Positions 27,402 through 37,141 of a stretch of DNA of 64,000 nucleotides are shown in pieces (within the stretch, counting starts at the first letter, position 1; each line of letters opens with the position of its first letter). The translations under genes and the position numbers were made by a program. The DNA comes from CADEEN01 sp963706685 (GTDB lineage Bacteria; Pseudomonadota; Gammaproteobacteria; Burkholderiales; Burkholderiaceae_C), in the NCBI GenBank assembly GCA_963706685.1, contig CAVPMY010000016.1, forward strand, positions 62,001 through 126,000, read 5' to 3'. The notes below the pieces were generated by a model, which was not told where the DNA came from, did not search any database, and saw nothing but the letters and a program-made list of their open reading frames with translations.

Positions 27402-28015
27402 CTATGTTGGCGCTGAGTGGTCGGTGGTTTGTCTTCGGCGCATCCAGACGAGGCAGCGCTCGGCATCCAGGCCAGGCACGGTGACAGATTCCACGTGAAA
27501 CACGTCGACGTCGGCCGGGACGGCAGCAAGCTCGTCGTCGGGTCGCTTGCCCTTCATCGCCAACCAGACACCATCTTGGGCGAGCAGCCCGCCGGTCAGT
27601 TTGGTCAACTCGGCCAGTGACGCGAACGCACGCGCGGTAATCACGTCGAATGGAGCGCTTCGGAACGACTCCACGCGCCCGTGCACAGCATGCAGATTTC
27701 CCAATGCCAGTTCCCCTGCGACTTGGCGGACGAAGGCCGCCTTCTTGCCGACCGCATCAATACAGGTCACGTCCCAGGCAGGCTCTGCAATCGCCAGCAC
27801 GGCGCCGGGCAGCCCACCTCCGCAGCCCACGTCAAGCACACGCGTTCGTTTGTTGCCATCGAGCTGACGGCGCAGCGGTCCAACGACCGCCAGACAGTCG
27901 TCAATATGCTGCCTTCGCATCTGCAAGGGCTCCCGCACGGCAGTCAGGTTGTAGGCCGCATTCCATTTCGCCAGTAAATCGAGATAACGATTCAGGCGGG
28001 GATCTTCGCGATGGC

Positions 28016-28019
<4 letters not shown>
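27402..28019 (-). CDS. rsmG: 16S rRNA (guanine527-N7)-methyltransferase RsmG
   Basis: 205 residues. KWNAAYNLTAVREP is the family opening and VLDVGCGGGLPGAVLAI the SAM-binding motif; ITARAFASLAELTKL follows. It methylates G527 of 16S rRNA. The start is TTG 28019, in TTGA overlap with the mnmG stop, so rsmG is coupled to mnmG; no better in-frame start exists upstream. The N-terminus is a little shorter than usual for the family. Confidence 0.93.
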
Positions 28020-30007
<1,988 letters not shown>

Positions 30008-30313
30008 GGGAGTGGCAGTGTTGAGAGAGGACAAGTGCTGCAATTTTAGGCGGCCGCCCGCGTTGCCGTCCGGCGGCCGCGCAAAGAACCCGTGGGCCCA
30101 CCGCACGTCACCTGGGATGGACCAACGCGACTACGACACTGGCCGCCGTGCTCAGACCAATGGCTGTCCCAGGCTGGCGGCGATCGACCGGCGGCGGCGG
30201 CAACCCCCACCACCATCAACCGCCACCGCAGATGTATGCGCCCACTTGCGCCCTGTACCGCAGTCTCACAATCCGACGTGCCACAGAGCAATGACTGTCG
30301 ACGCGCTGTGCGT
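30008..30313. other. Intergenic region upstream of mnmG
   Basis: 306 bp between the mnmG start and the end of the ABC transporter gene, both on the minus strand. It must hold the mnmG promoter; I do not see a convincing -35/-10 pair. A GC-only inverted repeat (GGCGGCCGCC near 30050 and GGCGGCCGCG near 30074) could form a hairpin in the mnmG leader. No gene seen. Confidence 0.4.
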
Positions 30314-32449
30314 TCAGACCCCACGCCCCGCGCCCGGCACCGAGCGCAGATCTTGCGTCACGCGGCCGTCGTTCAGCACCACGACACGCGACGCGGTGGC
30401 AATCGTTTCCGGCCGGTGGGCGACGATGACCCGCGTCAGGTTGAGCTTGCGGATGTTTTGATTGACGATGCGCTCGCGCTCGATGTCCAGCGCGCTGGTC
30501 GCTTCATCGAGCAGCAAGACCTGCGGCCGCTTGTATAGCGCGCGCGCCAGCAACAGGCGCTGCTTCTGTCCGCCGGACAGACTCGCCCCCATGTCGCCGA
30601 TCAGCGTGTGGTAACCCATCGGCATGGCCTCGACCTCGTCATGCACGGCGGCCAGGCCCGCGCACTCCATCGCCCATTCGACATCGGGCGAGGCATCGAA
30701 GAAGCTGATGTTGTCGATCACCGACCCGGTGAGGAGGGCGTCATCTTGCATCACGGTACCGACCATGGCCCGCCATTGCGACAGCCCAAGCTGCGCCAGC
30801 GGCAGGCCGCCAACGCGCACCTCGCCACTCTGCGGCGTATGGATGCCGAGCATCAGCTTGAGCAGCGTTGTCTTGCCGCCGCCTGACGGCCCGACCACCG
30901 CCACTGACTCGCCCGGATCGATGTTCAGCGACACGCCTTGCAGCACGTCGGCCTCGTTGTCGGCATAGCGAAAAGTGACGCCGCGCACATCGATGCGAGC
31001 CTCGGGTGCACGCTCGGCCAGGCGCTGCAGGCCCATGTCTTCAGGCGCCGAGAGCACGATATCGGCCAGCCGTTCGCCCTGCAGGCGCAGCATGCGCAAC
31101 TCCACTCCCTTGTCGATCAAGGCGCTGATGCGCTGCGCGAACTGTTCCTTGAAGGCGACGAATGCGAACAGCATGCCGACGGAAAACTTCTGGTCCATCA
31201 CCAGCAGCGCACCGACCCAGACCACCGCCACGCGTTCCAGGCCAAACAGCAGGCGGTGCAGCACCGAGAACAACAGCTCCAGCTTGCGCGTCGCGATGCC
31301 CGCGTTCATGGCGTCGACAACCCGATTCATGAACCGCGCTTGGCGGTCGGCCTGGCGATTGAACAGCTTGATCGATTGCACCGCCCGCAGCGATTCCAGG
31401 AAGTGGCTGGCCTGCTGCGCTTCATGCACCAGCGTCTCTTCCGTGGCCTGGCGCAGAGGCCGGAAGAAGGCCCAGCGCAGCAACGCATACGCGCCCACTG
31501 CCGCCAGAACGATCGCCGTCAACGTGAGGCTGTAGAACGCCATCACCACCAGCGTCGCCACGACCAACAGGCCGTCGAGCAGCGCCTCGACAAAATGCGT
31601 CGTCAGCGTTTTCTGCATCGACTGCACAGCGGAAAAACGCGACCACACATCGCCTGCATGGCGCTTTTCGAACCAGGCCACCGGCAGGCGCATCACATGC
31701 GCAAACACGTTGCCCAGCCATTGCAGATTCAGCGTTGCCGACAAATGCAGCACCGCCCACGAGCGCAGCGCCGCAGCAACCACCTGCAGCAGCACCAGCA
31801 GGCCAAAGCCGATGCCCAGCGTGAGCAGCAAATCGCGGTCGTTGCTGACCACCACGTCGTCGACCACCCACTGCAGCAGGAACGGACTGCCGAGCACGAA
31901 GATCTCGAGCGCCAGCGCGAGCAGGACAATCTGTGCCATCGAGCGCTTGAAGCCGCGCACCGGCCCGATCAGGTGCTTCAACTTCACCGACTGGCGCTCG
32001 ACCTTGGGCGCGAAGTCCGCCGACGGCGTGAGCTCCAGCGCCACGCCGGTGAAATGGTGCGACAGCTCGTGCAGCTTCAGGTGGCGCACGCCGCGCGCCG
32101 GATCATGCAGCGTGACCGTGTTGCCCTTGACCTCGGTCAGGACAACGAAGTGGTTCAAGTCCCAATGCAGTACGCACGGCAGCGCCAGCTGTTCCAGCTG
32201 TTGCGGCTCGACGCGCAGCGCGCGCGGGTTGAAGTGCAGCTCGCCGGCCATGCGCACCAGATCGGCCATCGTCGCGCCCTTGAGCGAGAGCGAAAAGCGC
32301 TGGCGCAGCGTCGGCAAATCGGTGCGGTGGCCGTGGGCTCCGACGACCATGGCCAGACAAGCGAGCGCACATTCCGCGGCTTCGGTCTGCAGCAGCATCG
32401 GCACGCGGCGCGAGCCGAATGGCGACAAGCGCAACGCGTCGGCGCGCAA
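30314..32449 (-). CDS. Peptidase-containing ABC transporter (C39 domain + ABC exporter)
   Basis: 711 residues. The N-terminal C39 peptidase (about 1-140) has the oxyanion Gln21 and catalytic Cys27 in QTEAAECALAC, His in HWDLNHFVVL and Asp in LHDPARG, so it looks active. Then six membrane spans (about 165-440) and an ABC domain with GPSGGGKTT (Walker A), LSGGQKQR and LLLDEATSALD. This is the CvaB/LagD class that cleaves double-glycine leaders while exporting the peptide. It starts at TTG 32449, 4 nt after the HlyD gene, and belongs to the peptide-HlyD-ABC operon. The peptide at 33692 is its evident substrate. Confidence 0.93.
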   Translation of the reverse strand: MRADALRLSPFGSRRVPMLLQTEAAECALACLAMVVGAHGHRTDLPTLRQRFSLSLKGATMADLVRMAGELHFNPRALRVEPQQLEQLALPCVLHWDLNHFVVLTEVKGNTVTLHDPARGVRHLKLHELSHHFTGVALELTPSADFAPKVERQSVKLKHLIGPVRGFKRSMAQIVLLALALEIFVLGSPFLLQWVVDDVVVSNDRDLLLTLGIGFGLLVLLQVVAAALRSWAVLHLSATLNLQWLGNVFAHVMRLPVAWFEKRHAGDVWSRFSAVQSMQKTLTTHFVEALLDGLLVVATLVVMAFYSLTLTAIVLAAVGAYALLRWAFFRPLRQATEETLVHEAQQASHFLESLRAVQSIKLFNRQADRQARFMNRVVDAMNAGIATRKLELLFSVLHRLLFGLERVAVVWVGALLVMDQKFSVGMLFAFVAFKEQFAQRISALIDKGVELRMLRLQGERLADIVLSAPEDMGLQRLAERAPEARIDVRGVTFRYADNEADVLQGVSLNIDPGESVAVVGPSGGGKTTLLKLMLGIHTPQSGEVRVGGLPLAQLGLSQWRAMVGTVMQDDALLTGSVIDNISFFDASPDVEWAMECAGLAAVHDEVEAMPMGYHTLIGDMGASLSGGQKQRLLLARALYKRPQVLLLDEATSALDIERERIVNQNIRKLNLTRVIVAHRPETIATASRVVVLNDGRVTQDLRSVPGAGRGV

Positions 32450-32453
32450 GGCG

Positions 32454-33698
32454 CTACACCCGGTTTGCCACGCCGATGACGGGCGCGAACAGCCACTCGA
32501 ACAATCGGCGGCGCTCGATCGGCACGTCGGCCTCGAGCTGCATGCCCGGCACCAAAGGCCGCACCTCAGCGCCGGTGGTGATGTCCTGGCGCGCCAGCGT
32601 CACCGCAATGCGGTACATCGGCTCGCGCGTGGCCGCCGCCAGCCCCGTCAGCTCGGCCATGCTCAGTGGCGCCAGCGAAACCTGCTCGATTCGGCCGCGC
32701 TGAGAACCGAACTTCTGGTACGGAAAGGCATCGTAGCGCAGCAACACCGGCTGCTCCGCGCGCAGGAAACCGACCGCGCTCGACGGCGCGTACAGATGCG
32801 CCTGCAGCTTGGCGTCACTGGGCACGAGACTGGCCAGCGCCACGGAGGGCGTCACCGTCTGCCCCGGCTGTGCGATCAGGCCGCTGACGACGCCGTCTTG
32901 TGGCGCGCGGACGACGAGGCTGCGGCGTGACTCGCTCTCAGCCCCCAATTGCGCGAGCTCGGCACGCTCACGCTCGATCTCCCCGAGCTTCCTGGCGTTG
33001 TCCAGCGGCAGATCACGCCGCTGCGCGTCCAACGCTGCCATCTCGCGCGCATGCGCGCCACGCTGGCGTTCCAAGGCCTGGCGCTGCGCCTGCAGACCCA
33101 GCAATTCCTCGGTTTTGGTCTGCACCTGCGCGTTGGACACGAAGTTGTCATTGCGCAGCGAGACGATGCGCGCGACGGCTTCTTCGGCGAGCTCGATGCG
33201 CTGCATGGCCAGCCTGACCTCGGCATCGAGCGACACCTGCTCGCGTTGCATGTCAGCCATGCGGCGCGACAACGCGGCCATCTGGCTGTCATGCAAGGAT
33301 TGTTGCTGCGCCGCTGACCTGTCGAGACTCGTCTCACGCGCGACCAGGCTGCGTTGCACGGCAGCCTGCGTATTGCCAGCGACCGCTGCGCGGTCAAGCG
33401 AGAGCACGAACAGGACGTCGCCGGCACGCACGTGCGCACCTTCGATCACGCGGCGCTCCGTGAGCAGCGCTTCCTGCGGTGCAACCAGCCGGATGACGCC
33501 ACGATCAGGCACCAGCACGCCGGTCACGCGCACCTTGCGCGTGTACTCGCCGAGCCAAAGAAAGGCGCCCAGCGCCAGCGCCGCGACCACCACGGCACCG
33601 GTCAGCACCGTCAGCGACAGCGGACGGGTCAGCTGGATCTCACCGACCCACGAGGTTCTGCGCGATTCGAGAACCTCGGGACGGAAGAGGTTTACCAC
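32454..33698 (-). CDS. HlyD/CvaA-family membrane-fusion protein
   Basis: 414 residues from GTG 33698. One N-terminal membrane span (PLSLTVLTGAVVVAALALGAFLWLG), a biotinyl-lipoyl-like beta segment (GVIRLVAPQEALLTERRVIEGAHVRAGDVLF), a long coiled coil (about 125-265, many Arg/Glu/Gln heptads), and a C-terminal barrel (VVRAPQDGVVSGLIAQPGQTV). It bridges the ABC exporter to an outer-membrane TolC-type channel, which is not encoded in the window. The start codon lies inside the last codons of the peptide gene (7-bp overlap), so translation is coupled. Confidence 0.9.
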   Translation of the reverse strand: MVNLFRPEVLESRRTSWVGEIQLTRPLSLTVLTGAVVVAALALGAFLWLGEYTRKVRVTGVLVPDRGVIRLVAPQEALLTERRVIEGAHVRAGDVLFVLSLDRAAVAGNTQAAVQRSLVARETSLDRSAAQQQSLHDSQMAALSRRMADMQREQVSLDAEVRLAMQRIELAEEAVARIVSLRNDNFVSNAQVQTKTEELLGLQAQRQALERQRGAHAREMAALDAQRRDLPLDNARKLGEIERERAELAQLGAESESRRSLVVRAPQDGVVSGLIAQPGQTVTPSVALASLVPSDAKLQAHLYAPSSAVGFLRAEQPVLLRYDAFPYQKFGSQRGRIEQVSLAPLSMAELTGLAAATREPMYRIAVTLARQDITTGAEVRPLVPGMQLEADVPIERRRLFEWLFAPVIGVANRV

Positions 33699-33871
33699 CC
33701 GCCAACTTTGGGCAGCTGTGTGGCGGCCCCCAAACCGCCACCCACATGGCGCAGAAGCTCCGAATCAAGCTCCCGCGGCGCGGCGACGGCATTCTTTCGA
33801 GCGGCCTGGCTGATGCTCTTGGCACCCAGATTGGCCATCCAGCGAACGATGGTTTTTTGGCCGACTTTCAT
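33692..33871 (-). CDS. Double-glycine leader peptide, probable exported signal or bacteriocin precursor
   Basis: 59 residues from ATG 33871; AGGAG (complement of 33877-33881) lies 5 nt upstream, which decides this start over ATG 33910. The leader (1-45) is basic at the N-terminus and ends in RELDSELLRHVGG, matching the double-glycine consensus (acidic-Leu pairs, then V-GG at 44-45). Cleavage by the C39 domain would release a ~14-residue core, GLGAATQLPKVGGW, rich in Gly and ending in Trp. The gene overlaps the HlyD start and is first in the export operon. The core is very short for a bacteriocin and has no Cys, Ser or Thr cluster for lanthionine chemistry, so a signalling peptide is at least as likely. 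Family not recognised. Confidence 0.75.
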   Translation of the reverse strand: MKVGQKTIVRWMANLGAKSISQAARKNAVAAPRELDSELLRHVGGGLGAATQLPKVGGW

Positions 33872-33949
33872 GTGAGCTCCTGACGAAGAGAGGGAGCGAA
33901 ACAGCTCCATACCTCAATTCGATCAGGGTCGGCGACCGTGCGAAATTGT

Positions 33950-33959
33950 CAGTTCTTAC
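33950..33959. repeat. Ten-base motif copy 1, upstream of the peptide operon (candidate regulator site)
   Basis: CAGTTCTTAC on the plus strand, about 79-88 bp upstream of the peptide ATG. The same ten bases recur at 34709-34718 before luxR and the divergent gene. Here it extends to an imperfect dyad, GTCAGTTCTTAC (8 of 12 positions symmetric). The position suits an activator site. Functional role is inferred. Confidence 0.4.
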
Positions 33960-33965
33960 TAGGCG

Positions 33966-34679
33966 TCATTGAATCAGGCCCAAACGTAACGCCTTCAAGA
34001 CTGCTTGATGCTTCGAGTTGCAATCGAGCTTGCGCATCGCGTTCTGAAGGTGCTGGATCGCCGTGCGTTCGGTAATGCTCATCCGATCGCCTACTTCCCT
34101 GGCCGTCTTGCCATCCATCGTCCATCGCAGAACCTCCAGCTCGCGCGGCGTGATCGACGGCCGCTCCGGTTGGTGCTCACGTGAAATCAGGATACGCATC
34201 GCCGTGTCTTGCGCATGCACCGCAAACAACTGCAAGTCGGCCACCATGCGGGTCAGCTCTCCGTGGTCCATCGGCAAATCCAGATCGCGCTCGACGCCAA
34301 TCGTGAAATGCCGGCCTTCCGGGAGATGCAGTGCCATCGCGATGCCGTTGCGGTAGCCAAACTGCGCTTGGGCATCCCACAGGTCGATAACACCGCCCTC
34401 GAGGTACGTTTTTTGCGTCCAGATGATCGGCATGGTGTTGCGCTTGCAATGCCGCAGAACCGGGTCGCGACGCGACAACTCGGCGTCCTGGATGATTTTC
34501 TCGAATGCCATGGGCGCGTTGTGGACGGACGTGAACTCAGGCGCGATGCCCGGCCGGTCCACAGCCACCATCGCCGCGACCCTGTCAAACCCCAGCTGCT
34601 GCGCAAAGCGAATCACGACCGACCGAAACTGGGCCTGGTCTCTCGCCTCCAACACAGATAGATAGTCGCCTTGCAGCAT
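33966..34679 (-). CDS. LuxR-family transcriptional regulator with autoinducer-binding-type domain
   Basis: 237 residues from ATG 34679. Residues ~1-165 form an autoinducer-binding-type domain, with the conserved Asp-Pro (SRRDPVL), Trp (PIIW) and Gly (YRNGIAM) of the ligand pocket. By eye, the Trp57 and Tyr61 positions of TraR, which hold acyl-homoserine lactones, are Phe and Ile (AFEKIIQD). Residues ~170-237 are a LuxR HTH: TPRELEVLRWTMDGKTAREVGDRMSITERTAIQHLQNAMRKL. No luxI is in the window, so it is a LuxR 'solo'. It lies 94 bp upstream of, and parallel to, the peptide operon it probably controls. Confidence 0.88.
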   Translation of the reverse strand: MLQGDYLSVLEARDQAQFRSVVIRFAQQLGFDRVAAMVAVDRPGIAPEFTSVHNAPMAFEKIIQDAELSRRDPVLRHCKRNTMPIIWTQKTYLEGGVIDLWDAQAQFGYRNGIAMALHLPEGRHFTIGVERDLDLPMDHGELTRMVADLQLFAVHAQDTAMRILISREHQPERPSITPRELEVLRWTMDGKTAREVGDRMSITERTAIQHLQNAMRKLDCNSKHQAVLKALRLGLIQ

Positions 34680-34708
34680 TTGTTAACGCTCGAACAGGGG
34701 GTCCTTGG

Positions 34709-34718
34709 CAGTTCTTAC
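34709..34718. repeat. Ten-base motif copy 2, between luxR and the divergent gene
   Basis: CAGTTCTTAC, identical to 33950-33959. It is 30-39 bp upstream of the luxR ATG on the minus strand and 83-92 bp upstream of the plus-strand gene at 34801. The near-equal distance from the divergent gene and from the peptide gene (about 80 bp each) suggests one regulator activating both. Confidence 0.4.
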
Positions 34719-34800
34719 GGTAGTCGACGCGATCACGCTTGATCACACTGGGTGCCAGCGGAGCCACAGTGTCTCCGCAGTTGCCCAAAAGGAGTTGAGC

Positions 34801-35181
34801 ATGAATACCACATCCTGGAGTGTGCGCGCTTGGACGCCACTATTGTGGCAGGCCAAAGGGGCCGCACACTTGCAGTTTGACCATGTCGGCACGCAGATTT
34901 TCCCAGTCTTGGGCAAGGATGACCCGGTCTGCGGACAGACGGTGTGGCGCACCGATGCCGCCGACGGCGAGGCCGGCGTGGCCTGGGACTGGGTGATGTT
35001 GTCAGACGACGTGGTTGCGATGGCCGATCCGATGTGCGTCGTGACCAACCTTCGCCTGCTCGGCGAGCGTGGCGAGGTGTTGACCTCCTGGGAAGCCGCG
35101 CGTCACCTCAGCAAGATCGTTTACGGACTGCCCTGGCAAGGGGTCGTGCAGCGCGAAGTGCAGCGGCACCTCAACGACTGA
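34801..35181 (+). CDS. Unknown soluble protein divergent from luxR
   Basis: 126 residues from ATG 34801 behind AGGAG at 7-nt spacing. It opens MNTTSWSVRAWTPLLWQAKGAAHLQFDHVG; Trp-rich, acidic overall (PI of the sequence looks low from its Asp/Glu content), with no signal peptide or membrane span. I do not recognise it. It shares its upstream region, including motif copy 2, with luxR, so it may be part of the peptide system, for example as an immunity, target or accessory protein; that is inference from position only. Confidence 0.65.
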   Translation: MNTTSWSVRAWTPLLWQAKGAAHLQFDHVGTQIFPVLGKDDPVCGQTVWRTDAADGEAGVAWDWVMLSDDVVAMADPMCVVTNLRLLGERGEVLTSWEAARHLSKIVYGLPWQGVVQREVQRHLND

Positions 35182-35219
35182 GCAGCGCGCAGCGCGGGGC
35201 GAATCCCGGCGCCGCGCCG

Positions 35220-36383
35220 TCAGCGCAGCGCGGCGGCCTGCAACTGTCGCGAGATATAGACGATGCACAGCACCGTGATGGCGGCGCACACCGCCAGCGG
35301 GATCAACATGTCCAGCGCTGCAAGGGCTTGACCCTTCAGGACGCGATTCATCAGCGCCACCTGACCCATCGCCGGCGTCCACAGGTACCACGGCGCTTCA
35401 CCGCCCGGGTTGAACAGGGTCACCATCGGCAGCAGCGACACGCCGAGGACGACGACCGTGTTGTTGGCCTGCGCCTCCTTGAAGCTCTTGCAGCGGATCG
35501 CAATCGCCATCATCACAGCCGCGAGTGCAGCCGCCAGCGGCGCCAGCAGCGCGAGAAACAGCGCCACTTCGCGCCAGCCGAACTGGAACATCGCCGCCAG
35601 GGTTTCGCTGCGCAGGAAGCTCTGTGCCGGCAGAAATGACAGGCAACTCAACAGCGCGATCAACAGACCGACCGCGGCCACGGCGCCCCACTTGCCGATG
35701 ACGATGTCGCGGCGCGAGGCCGGGTTCATCAGCAGCGGCTCGAGCGAGCCGCGCTCGCGCTCGCCGGCGGTTGTGTCCAGCGCGGCGTTGAGCGCGCCGT
35801 AGAGCACTGCCATCATGATGAAAAACGGCAGCATGCCGGTGAGTTGCGCAGCGCGGCTCTGCGGATTGGCCAGGTCGCGCTCCTGCACATCGATGACGTC
35901 CAGCGTTGCTGGTGCAACGCCGCGCCAGACCAGACGCAACACCGACTGCTCGCTCGAAAAGCCGCGCAGCAGGCGCGCCAGCCGGTTCACCGACTGGCTG
36001 GCGCGCTGGTTCGACGACGACGACACGATCTCCAGCAGCGGTGGCTCGCCGCGGGCCAATTCGGCTTCGAAGTCTGGCGTGACCACGAGGACCGGATCGC
36101 TGAGCTTTTGCGAGACGAGTTGCTTCTCAAAGTCCGGTGGCGCCGCATCGATGCGATAGGTCTGCCGTTCGAAGAAATTCTTCAGCGTCGGCGCATGTTC
36201 GATCCCCGCCACGACGATGGTGCGCTCCTCGGCGCGCTGCTCGATGCCGGCCACCAGCGCTGACAGCGCGATCAGCACAATCGGCCCGATGGCCACCGAC
36301 GACAGCAGCACCACGAGCAGCGTGCGCCGATCACGCAAGGCGTCGATCAGCTCCTTGCTGAAGACAATCCATGCGCTGCTCAT
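35220..36383 (-). CDS. ABC-2 type transporter permease (NatB-like)
   Basis: 387 residues. One N-terminal span (LLVVLLSSVAIGPIVLIALSALVAG), a large extracytoplasmic loop to about residue 185, then five spans from TGMLPFFIMMAVLYGALNAALD, followed by the ABC-2 motif GERERGSLEPLLMNP. This is the NatB class, with NatA upstream. NatAB of Bacillus exports sodium; other members export peptides or drugs. ATGA overlap with the ATPase gene. Confidence 0.85.
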   Translation of the reverse strand: MSSAWIVFSKELIDALRDRRTLLVVLLSSVAIGPIVLIALSALVAGIEQRAEERTIVVAGIEHAPTLKNFFERQTYRIDAAPPDFEKQLVSQKLSDPVLVVTPDFEAELARGEPPLLEIVSSSSNQRASQSVNRLARLLRGFSSEQSVLRLVWRGVAPATLDVIDVQERDLANPQSRAAQLTGMLPFFIMMAVLYGALNAALDTTAGERERGSLEPLLMNPASRRDIVIGKWGAVAAVGLLIALLSCLSFLPAQSFLRSETLAAMFQFGWREVALFLALLAPLAAALAAVMMAIAIRCKSFKEAQANNTVVVLGVSLLPMVTLFNPGGEAPWYLWTPAMGQVALMNRVLKGQALAALDMLIPLAVCAAITVLCIVYISRQLQAAALR

Positions 36384-37141
36384 CGGTGACCCTCGTTGGC
36401 GTCAAAGGCCAGCTTGACAAACGTTTCTTCGAAGTCCCGTTCGCCGGTCTGCGCATTCAGTGCCGCTACAGTGCCCTCGGCCACCGTCCGGCCGTGCGAG
36501 ACGACGATGACGTGGTCACACAGCCGCTCGACCTCCTGCATGATGTGCGTCGAGAAAATGATGCACTTGCCGGCCTCGTCGCGCAGCCGGCGCAGCGACT
36601 CGCGCAGGGCGCGGGTGGCCAGCACATCGAGACCGTTGGTCGGCTCGTCGAGGACCAGGTTCGGTGGGTCGTGCACCACCGCGCGCGCCAGCGCCGTCTT
36701 CATGCGTTCGCCCTGCGAGAAGCCTTCGGTGCGTCGATCGAGCAGCGGCGTCATCTCCAACATCCCGGCCAGTGCCTCGGCGCGCGCCGAGGCGGCATCG
36801 GCGGCCATGCCGTGCAGCCGGCCGTAGTAGACGATGTTCTCGCGCGCGGTCAGCCGCGGGTACAGGCCGCGCGCATCGGAGAGCACGCCCATGCGCGCCA
36901 GCGCCCTTCGCGGGTCCTGCGCGACATCGATGCCATCGACCGTGATGCGCCCGGCATCCGGCGCGATCAGCGCCGCGGCCATGCGCAGCGTCGTCGTCTT
37001 GCCGGCGCCATTCGGGCCGAGCAGGCCGGTGATGCAGCGGTCGCCGGCCTGGAAACTGACGTCGGCCACGGCCTGCACGGTGCGTGCCTTGCGGCCACTA
37101 CCGTGCGTGAAGCGCTTGGCCACGTGGGCAACGTCGATCAT
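36380..37141 (-). CDS. ABC transporter ATP-binding protein (NatA-like)
   Basis: 253 residues. GLLGPNGAGKTTTLRM (Walker A), FSQGERMKTALARA (signature, with Q in place of the usual G), LVLDEPTNGLDVLA (Walker B), IIFSTHIMQEVERLCDHVIVV (His switch). Partner of the permease at 35220. Overlaps the preceding hydrolase gene and the permease gene by ATGA at both ends, so all three are one operon. Confidence 0.92.
   Translation of the reverse strand: MIDVAHVAKRFTHGSGRKARTVQAVADVSFQAGDRCITGLLGPNGAGKTTTLRMAAALIAPDAGRITVDGIDVAQDPRRALARMGVLSDARGLYPRLTARENIVYYGRLHGMAADAASARAEALAGMLEMTPLLDRRTEGFSQGERMKTALARAVVHDPPNLVLDEPTNGLDVLATRALRESLRRLRDEAGKCIIFSTHIMQEVERLCDHVIVVSHGRTVAEGTVAALNAQTGERDFEETFVKLAFDANEGHR

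Noticed and set aside
30938..32479. 513-residue plus-strand frame opposite the C39-ABC gene
   Set aside because: Antisense shadow rich in Gln, His and Arg; the minus-strand gene has complete ABC and peptidase motifs.
33872..33910. Upstream ATG 33910 as the start of the leader peptide
   Set aside because: It has no ribosome site; ATG 33871 has AGGAG at 5 nt and gives a leader of normal form.
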